The notes beneath the pieces are model-generated. The model saw only the letters and a list, made by a program, of their open reading frames with translations, searched no databases and was not told the origin of the DNA. The translations under genes and the position numbers were made by a program. From Pandoraea captiosa (lineage in GTDB: Bacteria; Pseudomonadota; Gammaproteobacteria; Burkholderiales; Burkholderiaceae), in contig NZ_CABPSQ010000005.1 of assembly GCF_902459775.1 (NCBI RefSeq), positions 124,001-188,000 on the forward strand: a stretch of 64,000 nucleotides of DNA, written 5' to 3'. This document shows positions 10,513 through 18,175 of this stretch, one piece after another. The number at the start of each line of letters is the position of its first letter. The first letter of the stretch is position 1.

Positions 10513-11270
10513 GCCACATCCACGATTACGCCAAGCTGCTCGACGACGCAGCGCACTTCGCCCACGAAGTCGAACAGTTCGATACCGACAACCGGTTGTC
10601 GCTTGACGACGCCTACGCCATTCAGGCCGCCTCGCTCGCGCGCCGCGCCGAACGTGGCGAGACCCGTGTCGGCGTGAAGATGGGCTTCACCAGCCGCGCC
10701 AAGATGATTCAGATGGGACTCTCGGATGTCATCTGGGGCCGTCTGACCTCGGGCATGCAGGTCGAGGAGGGGACATCCATCGACTTCAAGCGTTACGTGC
10801 ATCCGCGTGTCGAGCCGGAGATCGCCTTCATTCTGAAGAAGCCGCTCGAAGGCAACGTGACGGGCCCGCAGGCGCTCGCGGCGGTCGAGGCGATCGCACC
10901 GGCCATCGAAATCATCGATTCGCGTTACAAGGACTTCAAGTTCACGCTGCCGGAAGTGATTGCCGACAACGCATCGTCGAGCGGTTTCGTGATCGGCGCC
11001 TGGCATGACCCGCACGTCGACTTCTCGAATCTCGGGCTGGCGATGTCGATCAACGGCCGTACCGTGCAAGTCGGGTCGACGGCGGCGCTGCTGGGGCATC
11101 CGCTGCGCTCGCTGGTGGCGGCGGCGCGACTGTCGGCGGCCGCGGGCGAGCCGTTGCAGGCGGGCTGGATCGTGATGGCGGGTGGCGCCACGCCGGCCGA
11201 ATACATCCAGCCGGGGCAGTACGTGTCGGTAGAAATGGAGTCGCTCGGTCGCGTGGGCTTCCACGTGTGA
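10509..11270 (+). CDS. 4-oxalocrotonate decarboxylase (DmpH/XylI family)
   Basis: A 253-residue Mg2+-dependent decarboxylase of the same fold as the preceding hydratase. [18 protein letters not shown] near residue 53 and [19 protein letters not shown] near 136 are closer to DmpH than to DmpE. It converts 2-oxo-3-hexenedioate to 2-oxopent-4-enoate, the hydratase substrate. It is the last gene of the operon, with a strong terminator 40 bp later. No ring-cleavage dioxygenase, aldolase or acylating aldehyde dehydrogenase is in this operon, so the upstream and downstream steps must be encoded elsewhere. Confidence 0.87.
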   Translation: MSHIHDYAKLLDDAAHFAHEVEQFDTDNRLSLDDAYAIQAASLARRAERGETRVGVKMGFTSRAKMIQMGLSDVIWGRLTSGMQVEEGTSIDFKRYVHPRVEPEIAFILKKPLEGNVTGPQALAAVEAIAPAIEIIDSRYKDFKFTLPEVIADNASSSGFVIGAWHDPHVDFSNLGLAMSINGRTVQVGSTAALLGHPLRSLVAAARLSAAAGEPLQAGWIVMAGGATPAEYIQPGQYVSVEMESLGRVGFHV

Positions 11271-11309
11271 GCGGCGTGCGCACGGCAAGGGTTTGCCGAG
11301 CGCACGAAG

Positions 11310-11346
11310 AAAACGGGGGCACCGTCAGTTGCGGTGCCCCCGTTTT
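11310..11346. terminator. Bidirectional rho-independent terminator
   Basis: A long stem (AAAACGGGGGCACCG with its complement, 7-base loop) ends in T5 on the plus strand and has an A-run on the other side. It serves both the decarboxylase operon and the convergent ribD unit. Confidence 0.9.
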
Positions 11347-11376
11347 TGTATCGACGACTGCGATGTTCGCGCGATC

Positions 11377-12471
11377 TCAGCGCTTCACGCGAGCGATGAC
11401 ACGAAGATCGGCTTCGATCAGGCGCACGTCGGTGAACGCAAGTGCGAGGGTGTCGTCGAGCGAAGTCAGCGCAGGCAGGTTGAACATGCCCTGTGCGTCG
11501 CCGACGATGGACGGCGCAAAGTAGGCCAGCAACTCGTCCACACAGCCTTCGCGCAGCATCGAGCCGTTGAGCTTGTAGCCGGCTTCCACGTGAATTTCGT
11601 TGAACTGACGCTCACCGAGCGCGCGCATCAGCGCGGGCAGTTCGACCTTGCCGTGGGCATTGGGCAGATCGAGCACTTCCACGCCCAGATCGCGCAGACG
11701 CGACGCGCGTGCGGCGTCGCCATTGGCGCAGACCACCAGCGCGTTGCCGTCGGCGAGCACCTTGGCGGTCGGCGAGACGTCCAGATGCGAGTCGACGACG
11801 ATACGCAGCGGCTGACGTGTGGTTTCCACTTCGCGTACGGTGAGCGATGGGTCGTCTTCGCGCACGGTGCCGATGCCCGTGAGAATCGCGCAGGCCCGCG
11901 CGCGCCACGCATGGCCGTCGGCGCGCGCGGCCGGACCGGTCAGCCACTGGCTCACACCGTTGTGCAGCGCGGTTTTCCCGTCGAGGCTCGCGGCGACCTT
12001 CATGCGCACCCACGGCGTGCCGCGCGTCATGCGGGCGATGAAGCCGATGTTCATCTCACGCGCTTCGTTCTCCAGCAATCCGCAGCGCACCTCGATGCCT
12101 GCCTCGCGCAACATGCCCAGACCGCGTCCGGCGACGAGCGGGTTCGGGTCTTCCATCGCGGCGATCACGCGTTTGACGCCCGCTTCGATGAGCCCCTTCG
12201 CACATGGCGGGGTGCGTCCGTAATGGCTGCACGGCTCCAGCGTCACGTAGGCGGTCGCGCCACGCACTGATTCGCCACGCGAGCGGGCGTCTTTCATCGC
12301 CTGCACTTCGGCGTGGTCCTGGCCGGCCGGCTGAGTGAAGCCTTCACCGATGACGCGCCCGTCCTGCACGATCACGCAGCCCACGCGAGGGTTCGGCGTG
12401 GTGGTAAACATTCCACGCTCGGCGAGCGCCAGCGCGCGGCGCATGTAAGCAAAATCCTGTTCGGAAAACAT
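11377..12471 (-). CDS. ribD: Bifunctional riboflavin biosynthesis protein RibD (deaminase/reductase)
   Basis: This 364-residue enzyme does the second and third steps after GTP cyclohydrolase II. The amino-terminal deaminase domain (residues 1 to about 145) has the zinc motifs HAEVQAM and PCSHYGRTPPC. The carboxy-terminal reductase domain begins near WVRMKVAASLDGKTAL and uses NADPH. Length and domain order are normal. It is transcribed on its own from near 12480 and stands apart from ribBX-ribH, 10 kb away. The small 14-bp gap to the upstream TPM gene means read-through from that unit is possible. Confidence 0.94.
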   Translation of the reverse strand: MFSEQDFAYMRRALALAERGMFTTTPNPRVGCVIVQDGRVIGEGFTQPAGQDHAEVQAMKDARSRGESVRGATAYVTLEPCSHYGRTPPCAKGLIEAGVKRVIAAMEDPNPLVAGRGLGMLREAGIEVRCGLLENEAREMNIGFIARMTRGTPWVRMKVAASLDGKTALHNGVSQWLTGPAARADGHAWRARACAILTGIGTVREDDPSLTVREVETTRQPLRIVVDSHLDVSPTAKVLADGNALVVCANGDAARASRLRDLGVEVLDLPNAHGKVELPALMRALGERQFNEIHVEAGYKLNGSMLREGCVDELLAYFAPSIVGDAQGMFNLPALTSLDDTLALAFTDVRLIEADLRVIARVKR

Positions 12472-12485
12472 GAGACGTCGGATCG

Positions 12486-13043
12486 TCAGAGCATCAGCGG
12501 CCGGTCGGTCAGGGCATTGTCCGGGGCTGCGCCGGCCTGGGCCGGCAGGGATTCGCGCGCAATGCCGCGCAGGGTGTTCAGCGCGTCGAGCACGCTCTGG
12601 ACATAGCGTTCGTCACGAAAACCGGCGCTCATCTGCGCGACCACGGCGTCCCATCGGCGCGCGGCCACCAGCGCATTGACACCCTTGTCGGCGATCAGCT
12701 CGATATCGTGATCGGCGATGTTGATGTACAGCAGTATGCCTGTGCGCTCGCTTGTGTGCGCGACCCCCAGTTGATGAAACAACTGAACGGCGCGTTGACG
12801 GCAGGTTTGCCCACGCCAGACGTTCGCCAGCGGCATGGCCGCTTCGATCACCAGACGGATCTCGCAGCGGTGTTCGCGCTCGGACGCCCGGATCGAGTGC
12901 TCCAGCGTATCGAGAGCGTTGTCGGGAAACAGCCAGCGGGCATGGGCGCGCCACGTGCCGGCGTGTCGCAACCAGCGCGAGATGTCGTGTGGCCGTTGCG
13001 GTCTTTGCGGCATCGCGATGTCCTTCTCGTGTGCTGTGGTCAT
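12486..13043 (-). CDS. TPM-domain protein without signal peptide
   Basis: A protein of 185 residues with a TPM (YgcG/Psb32-like) domain from about residue 35. Typical elements are LEHSIRASEREHRCEIRLVI, ERTGILLYINIADHDIELIA and the DKGVNALV segment. No signal peptide or carboxy-terminal membrane anchor is seen, unlike the neighbouring TPM protein, so it should stay in the cytoplasm. The ATG at 13043 is used here; a GTG at 13052 that overlaps the previous stop is equally possible. TPM proteins next to lemA are common, and a role in membrane or photosystem-type repair is known only for distant plant members. The function here is not known. Confidence 0.8.
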   Translation of the reverse strand: MTTAHEKDIAMPQRPQRPHDISRWLRHAGTWRAHARWLFPDNALDTLEHSIRASEREHRCEIRLVIEAAMPLANVWRGQTCRQRAVQLFHQLGVAHTSERTGILLYINIADHDIELIADKGVNALVAARRWDAVVAQMSAGFRDERYVQSVLDALNTLRGIARESLPAQAGAAPDNALTDRPLML

Positions 13044-13048
13044 GGCGC

Positions 13049-13954
13049 TCACCAGTTCCCCGACGAGCCGCCGCCGTCGAATCCACCGCCGCCACCGCCG
13101 CCGAAGCCACCACCGCCACCACCGCCACCACCAAAGCCGCCGCCGCCACCGCCGTCGTTACGTCCCCAGCCACCGCCGAGACCGCCACCAATGCCGCCAC
13201 CGATACCGCCCCAGCCACCGGGGCCGATGCGTCCGCGCTGCCCGGTGAGCACGCGCGAGCGCGGATCGTTGGGGTCTGCGCCGGGGAGTCCGGCGCCACG
13301 GAAACGCCTGCGGCTCTCCATGAGCACCACCATCGCAATGATGAAGACGATAAAGAGCAGCGGCAGGAAATCGGACAGATCGGAATGCGGCGCGCGCGTG
13401 GCAGGCAGGTTGGGCGCCGGCAGGGCCTCGTTGTTCATGGCAGCCTGTACGGCGGCCACGCCGGCGGCCAGACCGCCGAAAAAGTCGCCCTGGCGGAAGT
13501 AGGGGGCCATGACATCGCGCAGGATACGTCCGGAGATCGCATCGGTGAGCGAGCCTTGTACGCCGCGACCGACTTCGATGCGCATCTTGCGCAGGTCGTT
13601 CGGATTGTCCTTCGCGATGAGCAGGATCACGCCGTCATCGATCCCCTTGCGGCCGGCTTTCCATGCGTCGGCCACGCGGATGCTGTACTGATCGATGGTC
13701 TCGGGCGCCGTGCTCGGCAGCATCAGAATGAAGATCTGGCTGCCGCGCTGCTGTTCATACTGCGCGAGCTGATTTTCCAGGGCGTTGCGCTGCTCGGGCG
13801 TGAGCGTGCCGGTCAAGTCGGTCACACGGGCGGTGAGTGCGGGCACGGCGACCAGCGCGTCGGCGCCGGCCGGCAGCGCCAGCGAGCACAGACTCGCCAG
13901 CGCAAGCGCCCACAAGATCCACAGCAAACGCTTCGACTGAAGGAAAGCCGCCAT
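13049..13954 (-). CDS. TPM-domain membrane protein with glycine-rich tail (YgcG-like)
   Basis: A 301-residue exported protein. A signal peptide covers residues 1-33, the TPM domain spans about residues 40-175 (VTDLTGTLTPEQRNALENQL, then GIDDGVILLIAKDNP), and one membrane helix lies near residues 200-220 (LPLLFIVFIIAMVVLM). It ends in a low-complexity tail of more than 50 Gly-rich residues with scattered Phe and Trp. The domain would face the periplasm and the Gly tail the cytoplasm. It sits between lemA and a second TPM gene with gaps of about 10 bp or overlaps, so the three form one operon. Confidence 0.85.
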   Translation of the reverse strand: MAAFLQSKRLLWILWALALASLCSLALPAGADALVAVPALTARVTDLTGTLTPEQRNALENQLAQYEQQRGSQIFILMLPSTAPETIDQYSIRVADAWKAGRKGIDDGVILLIAKDNPNDLRKMRIEVGRGVQGSLTDAISGRILRDVMAPYFRQGDFFGGLAAGVAAVQAAMNNEALPAPNLPATRAPHSDLSDFLPLLFIVFIIAMVVLMESRRRFRGAGLPGADPNDPRSRVLTGQRGRIGPGGWGGIGGGIGGGLGGGWGRNDGGGGGGFGGGGGGGGGFGGGGGGGFDGGGSSGNW

Positions 13955-13964
13955 CGCGGGGTCC

Positions 13965-14579
13965 TCAGAACTTGACGGCCGGTGCCGTGGAGATGGCCTT
14001 TTCGTTGTCCACCGTGAAATTCGGCTTCGTGGCGTAGCCGAACACCTTCGCCGTCAGATTGTTGGGGAACTGACGCACATACACGTTGTAGTCCTGCACC
14101 GCCTGAATGTAGCGGTTGCGTGCCACGGTAATGCGGTTCTCCGTGCCTTCGAGCTGCGATTGCAGGTCCCGGAACAGCCCGTCAGCCTTCAGGTTCGGAT
14201 AGTTCTCAGAGACGGCCATCAAACGCGACAGCGCACCGGAGAGCTCGCCCTGCGCCTGCTGGAAGCGCTTGAACGCTTCCGGGTCGTTGAGCGTCTCCGG
14301 CGTGACCGTAATGCTCGTCGCCTTGGCGCGCGCATTGATCACCTCCGTGAGCGTGGCTTGCTCGTGCGAAGCGTAGCCCTTCACGGTGTTGACCAGATTC
14401 GGCACCAGGTCGGCGCGTCGCTGGTACTGGTTCACGACTTCGCTCCACGAGGCCTTGACCGCTTCGTCCTTGACCTGAATTTCGTTGTAGCCGCAGGCGG
14501 ACAGCAACGACGCGAGCAGTCCCAGCGCGAGCCAGCGCAGGAACGATTGGCGGAGCTTGATCGGCAGCAACGTCTGCAT
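13965..14579 (-). CDS. lemA: LemA family lipoprotein
   Basis: A 204-residue LemA protein. The start MQTLLPIKL at 14579 leads to a lipobox LSAC with Cys29, so it should be a lipoprotein rather than the type with a plain membrane anchor. The body has the family's coiled helices, including YQRRADLVPNLVNTVKGYA near residue 52 and ENYPNLKADGLFRDLQSQLEG minus its last residue near 125. LemA function is not established in bacteria. Genetic linkage with TPM proteins, as here (10 bp upstream of the Gly-rich TPM gene), is frequent. Confidence 0.88.
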   Translation of the reverse strand: MQTLLPIKLRQSFLRWLALGLLASLLSACGYNEIQVKDEAVKASWSEVVNQYQRRADLVPNLVNTVKGYASHEQATLTEVINARAKATSITVTPETLNDPEAFKRFQQAQGELSGALSRLMAVSENYPNLKADGLFRDLQSQLEGTENRITVARNRYIQAVQDYNVYVRQFPNNLTAKVFGYATKPNFTVDNEKAISTAPAVKF

Positions 14580-14693
14580 GATGTTTCCCCTTGTTATGGC
14601 CGGGCCGATGTCAGACCGGTCCGGCAGATCCAGCGATTTCGCAATGTGTGGCACGTGCCACGCAGCCCATGGTAGACGGGCGCAGAACAGCGC

Positions 14694-15998
14694 TTAGGCA
14701 ATCGTCCCAAAGGCGTCGCGCGCCGCGTCGATCGTCGCATCGATGATCGTGTCGTCGTGCGTGGCGGAAACGAAGCCCGCTTCGAACGCGCTCGGCGCCA
14801 GATAGACGCCCCGATCGAGCATGGCGTGGAAAAACTTGTTGAAGCGAGCCACGTCCGACGTCGTGACTTCTGCGAAGCTTTGCGGCACGCTGGCTCGGAA
14901 ATACAGCCCGAACATGCCGCCGACGCTGTCGCCGGAGAACGGCACGCCCGCTGCCTGCGCGGCGTCGACCAGTCCGGTCACCAGCTTCGAGGTGCGCTTG
15001 GCCAGATCTTCATAGAAGCCCGGTGCCTGAATCAGCTTGAGCGTGGCCAGACCTGCGGCCACCGCCAGCGGGTTGCCCGAGAGGGTGCCGGCCTGATAGA
15101 CGCCGCCGAGCGGCGCCAGATGCGACATGATGTCGCGGCGTCCGCCGAAGGCCGCCGCAGGCATGCCGCCGCCGATGACCTTGCCCAGGCACGTGAGGTC
15201 GGCCGTAATGCCGTAAAGCGCCTGCGCGCCGCCCAGCCCGACACGGAATCCGCACATCACTTCGTCGAAGATCAGCACGGCGCCGTGAGCCGTGCACAAC
15301 TCGCGCAATGTCTGAAGGAAGTGGCGCGAACCGCGCACGAGGTTCATGTTCCCGGCAACCGGCTCGACGATCACCGCGGCAATCTCGCTGCCCTGACCCG
15401 CGAACAGTTCACGCAACTGATCGACGTTGTTGTACTCCAGCACGAGCGTGTCGCGGGTGACTTCCTGCGGCACACCGGCCGAGGACGGTGCATTGCGCGT
15501 CGAATCGGCGAAGGTGAGCAGGCCCGAGCCGGCCTTGACCAGCAGGCTGTCGGCATGACCGTGATAGCAGCCTTCGAACTTGACGATCTTGTTGCGGCCC
15601 GTGAAGCCGCGCGCCAGACGCAGCGCGCTCATGGTCGCTTCGGTGCCCGACGACACCAGACGCACTTGCTCGATGGACGGCACGAGACGGCAGATTTCCT
15701 CGGCCATCACGACTTCGGCCTGCGTTGGCGCGCCGAAGCTGAAGCCTTGCGACATGGCGCTCTGCACGGCAGCGACGACTTCCGGATGCAGGTGGCCGAC
15801 GATCATCGGTCCCCATGAACCGATGTAATCGATGTAACGCACGCCTTCGGCGTCCCACATGTAGGGGCCTTGCGCACGGGCGATGAAGCGGGGCGTGCCA
15901 CCCACCGAACGGAAGGCACGCACGGGCGAGTTCACACCGCCGGGAATGGTTTGCTGGGCGCGCTCGAACAGCGCGGCATTGGTCGTGGTTTCGGACAT
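14694..15998 (-). CDS. hemL: Glutamate-1-semialdehyde 2,1-aminomutase
   Basis: This 434-residue PLP enzyme makes 5-aminolevulinate from glutamate-1-semialdehyde for tetrapyrrole synthesis. The family motifs are intact: [13 protein letters not shown] at the start, [16 protein letters not shown] near residue 120, [11 protein letters not shown] near 240 and the PLP lysine in [10 protein letters not shown] near 267. The ATG at 15998 matches the family start; an in-frame extension to 16031 is not conserved. Its presence shows the C5 heme route. The gene is monocistronic and divergent from rnk. Confidence 0.95.
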   Translation of the reverse strand: MSETTTNAALFERAQQTIPGGVNSPVRAFRSVGGTPRFIARAQGPYMWDAEGVRYIDYIGSWGPMIVGHLHPEVVAAVQSAMSQGFSFGAPTQAEVVMAEEICRLVPSIEQVRLVSSGTEATMSALRLARGFTGRNKIVKFEGCYHGHADSLLVKAGSGLLTFADSTRNAPSSAGVPQEVTRDTLVLEYNNVDQLRELFAGQGSEIAAVIVEPVAGNMNLVRGSRHFLQTLRELCTAHGAVLIFDEVMCGFRVGLGGAQALYGITADLTCLGKVIGGGMPAAAFGGRRDIMSHLAPLGGVYQAGTLSGNPLAVAAGLATLKLIQAPGFYEDLAKRTSKLVTGLVDAAQAAGVPFSGDSVGGMFGLYFRASVPQSFAEVTTSDVARFNKFFHAMLDRGVYLAPSAFEAGFVSATHDDTIIDATIDAARDAFGTIA

Positions 15999-16147
15999 GG
16001 GTTCAGCTCTGCGGCGCGACGGCCTATTCACCTTAATGCGTCGATTCTAGCGGATGGCGCCAAAGTCCGGGACTTCTCCCGGCGCGGGGCTTCTGTTAGA
16101 TTGAAGGCACCTTTACTCAATGCCAAGGAAATTCAAGGCCCGTCGAC

Positions 16148-16573
16148 ATGTCCACCGCCAACTCGCAACGTCCTCCGATCACTGTCTCGTCTCTCGACCT
16201 CGATCGTCTTTATTCGGTCATCGAGAATGCGCCGCGCACGGCCCTGCCGTATGTGGAGGCACTCGAAACAGAGCTCGCCCGTGCGAGCGTCGTCGACCCG
16301 GAGCAAATGCCGGCCGACGTCGCCACGATGAATTCGGTGGTGCGCTATCGTGACCTCGCCACGCAGCAGGAGCATCGCGTAACGCTCGTGTATCCGCAGC
16401 ATCTTGCCGCCACCGAAAACGGTATTTCGGTGCTGGCGCCGGTCGGCAGCGCCTTGCTGGGCCTGCGCGTCGGCCAGTCGATTCACTGGCAGGTGCCGGG
16501 TGGCCATCTGATCGAGCTCGAACTGCTCGGCCTCGATTACCAGCCGGAAGCCGCTGGCGAATATCACCGCTGA
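16148..16573 (+). CDS. rnk: Rnk-like nucleoside diphosphate kinase regulator (GreA/GreB C-domain)
   Basis: A 141-residue protein with a short helical amino-terminal part and a GreA/GreB-type carboxy-terminal domain from about residue 60 (VVRYRDLATQQEHRVTLVYP, then ISVLAPVGSALLGLRVGQSI). It lacks the long coiled coil of transcript cleavage factors, which is the Rnk architecture. Rnk binds RNA polymerase and was first found as a regulator of nucleoside diphosphate kinase levels. It is transcribed away from hemL and faces the PAP2 gene. Confidence 0.85.
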   Translation: MSTANSQRPPITVSSLDLDRLYSVIENAPRTALPYVEALETELARASVVDPEQMPADVATMNSVVRYRDLATQQEHRVTLVYPQHLAATENGISVLAPVGSALLGLRVGQSIHWQVPGGHLIELELLGLDYQPEAAGEYHR

Positions 16574-16595
16574 TTCATCTCTGCGCAGCACCACT

Positions 16596-16646
16596 GGGAG
16601 ATTCGGATCTCCCGAGTCTCCCAAGCCTCCTTCCTGTTTTTTTCCG
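16596..16646. terminator. Possible weak terminator between rnk and the PAP2 gene
   Basis: A 7-bp hairpin GGGAGAT-TCGG-ATCTCCC is followed after about 25 bases by a run of seven T. The distance is long for an intrinsic terminator, so this is tentative. Confidence 0.35.
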
Positions 16647-16663
16647 CTCCCGCCTTTTTTCGC

Positions 16664-17266
16664 TTAGCGACGCAGCCAGCCGCGCGCAATCGGCCACGCC
16701 ATCAGGCGTCGATAAATGCCTTCGAGGATCGCCGCGACGATGCGGCTCGTCTCCCTTGCGCTTGCAGTGCGCATGATGAGCGCGGTCACGATCGATACGA
16801 TCAGCGCACCGAACATATCGATCGGCCAGTGCACACCGAGGTAGATGCGCGCCCAGCACACCGGCAGCGCACAAATCAGCAGCAGTTTGCCAAGCAGGCG
16901 CGGCGTGCGTGCGGCCGTGCCCATCAGGACGAATGCGGCGGTGAACATGATCGCGCCGTGGTTGCTCGGAAACGCGCTCGTCGGCGCATGCGGCAGCAGA
17001 TTCGTGCCGAGCCCGACAACGAACGGGCGCGGTTCGAACCACGCCAGTCCGATAACGAAGTTGATCAGCAACACGAGGGCAATGCCCAGCAGGCCGTGAA
17101 CGCCACCTTCACGGTCCCGGCCGCCCGCGAGCCAGAGCGTGACGAGCCCGACCGGCAGCAGCACGATCAGATATTTGGCCAGGAAGACGGCGAGGGCCAA
17201 TTCGCCTTCGCTCACATTCGGCGAGGCGTTGATGGCGAGGAAGAGGGCGCGATTGAGTGAATCCAT
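16664..17266 (-). CDS. PAP2-family membrane phosphatase (undecaprenyl-diphosphatase-like)
   Basis: A 200-residue inner-membrane phosphatase with five or six hydrophobic segments. The three PAP2 signature parts are visible: a KYLIVLLP-type helix with variable motif 1, PSNHGAIMF near residue 110 (motif 2 with catalytic His) and ARIYLGVHWPIDMFGA near 150 (motif 3). Size and order resemble BcrC-type undecaprenyl pyrophosphate phosphatases, which recycle the lipid carrier of cell-wall synthesis. The ATG at 17266 fits the family start MDSLNRALFLAIN. Substrate specificity is an inference. Confidence 0.82.
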   Translation of the reverse strand: MDSLNRALFLAINASPNVSEGELALAVFLAKYLIVLLPVGLVTLWLAGGRDREGGVHGLLGIALVLLINFVIGLAWFEPRPFVVGLGTNLLPHAPTSAFPSNHGAIMFTAAFVLMGTAARTPRLLGKLLLICALPVCWARIYLGVHWPIDMFGALIVSIVTALIMRTASARETSRIVAAILEGIYRRLMAWPIARGWLRR

Positions 17267-17553
17267 GAACTCCGGGGTTTTCGAATACCTGCCGGACGTT
17301 CGGGACACTGCTGGCTAGCGGGCGCCTAAGCGCGGGCAAGGAAGGGCATGAAAGGACTCGGAAGTCCCGATGCGGCAGCGGACCGTCGGCCGCCGGCCGG
17401 CGGTTTGTGACGATTGGATGACAGATTCTGGCCGAGCCGTCGTGCGGAGGAAAGTGCCATTTGTCATCATTTTGTAACACCGTGAATTGTCACTTTTCTT
17501 TCGACGCTCTCGGAGGTAGAATCGCGCCGTCATAGCTCTCAGGAGGTCCTTCC

Positions 17554-17616
17554 GTGGACAGTAGTTCTAGTGGTAGTTGCCGGTCGACCGAAGTCGACAT
17601 CACCACCGCGAGTTAG
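17554..17616 (+). CDS. Putative Ser-rich leader peptide of the mgtA transcript
   Basis: A 20-codon ORF opens with GTG, placed 7 bases after a perfect AGGAGG at 17541. It reads MDSSSSGSC and continues to a TAG stop at 17614. Five of the first eight codons are Ser, all written AGT or TCT, which are rare choices in this GC-rich genome. A hairpin lies inside the ORF (17570-17606), and the stop codon forms one arm of a second hairpin (17608-17616 with 17638-17646). This is the layout of a leader peptide whose translation rate selects between RNA structures, like MgtL of Salmonella mgtA though with no sequence similarity. Not experimentally known to me. Confidence 0.6.
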   Translation: MDSSSSGSCRSTEVDITTAS

Positions 17617-17732
17617 TCCCCGGGATCTTCCCAGCCGCTAACTCGCATCGTCGGGTTGGCGCGCACCTCAGACGTACGTTTCGTTTGTCCGAACCCTTTC
17701 GCCGCAAATATTGCGCGACGAAGGGCGTTTTT
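17570..17732 (+). promoter_or_regulatory. Candidate transcription attenuator upstream of mgtA
   Basis: Three stacked hairpins are visible. Hairpin A (GTGGT 17570-17574 with ACCAC 17602-17606, inner GTCGAC pair) lies in the leader ORF. Hairpin B is a perfect 9-bp stem, GCGAGTTAG with CTAACTCGC, holding the leader stop. Hairpin C (CCCTT 17694-17698 with AAGGG 17721-17725, plus inner CGCAA/TTGCG) is followed by GTTTTT at 17727-17732, an intrinsic terminator about 440 bases ahead of mgtA. Control by leader translation or Mg2+ is an inference. Confidence 0.6.
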
Positions 17733-17893
17733 GGGCCCTGCCGATAGCGTCCGTCTTTCGTAGCACGCTCCCTTATTGGTTTTACATCTGCCGTTCGGGC
17801 TGTCCCGTCGTGCGTGTGTGTTCGCGTGGTTTTCATCGAAACGCGATCGCGACGCCTGCGTCGGACGGACGCCGCGCGGCCGGGAGATTCATC

Positions 17894-18097
17894 GTGTTCC
17901 GTTATTCCATGACCCTGCGCGGAGGTAATCCGCAAGCCCTGATGCTGCCGCCCGAGTGCCTGCATCACTATCACGTCGATCCGCATGGCGACGCCGCACC
18001 GGCCAATGCCACGTCCGCGCGTTCCGGTGCTGTGGGGCGTGCCGCGCAGTGGCTGCGCGCGCTCGTGCGCCGCCACGCCCCGACCCGGCACGGCTGA
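17894..18097 (+). CDS. Small His-rich protein of unknown function between the attenuator and mgtA
   Basis: A 67-codon ORF with GTG start, preceded by GGGAG at a normal distance. It begins MFRYSMTLRGGNPQALMLPP, has HHYH near residue 24 and a basic carboxy end (LRALVRRHAPTRHG). Third codon positions are mostly G or C, like neighbouring real genes. No membrane helix is present. I recognise no family. It could be a small partner of MgtA or a second leader ORF that couples translation to mgtA, whose start lies 78 bases downstream. A GC-rich hairpin at about 18125-18156 separates the two. Confidence 0.42.
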   Translation: MFRYSMTLRGGNPQALMLPPECLHHYHVDPHGDAAPANATSARSGAVGRAAQWLRALVRRHAPTRHG

Positions 18098-18175
18098 GGC
18101 CGCGCCCGTTTTTCATCGTCATTTGGGGGGCGCTGGCGCCAACACCGGCGTCCCCCGCCATTCAGGATGTATCCG

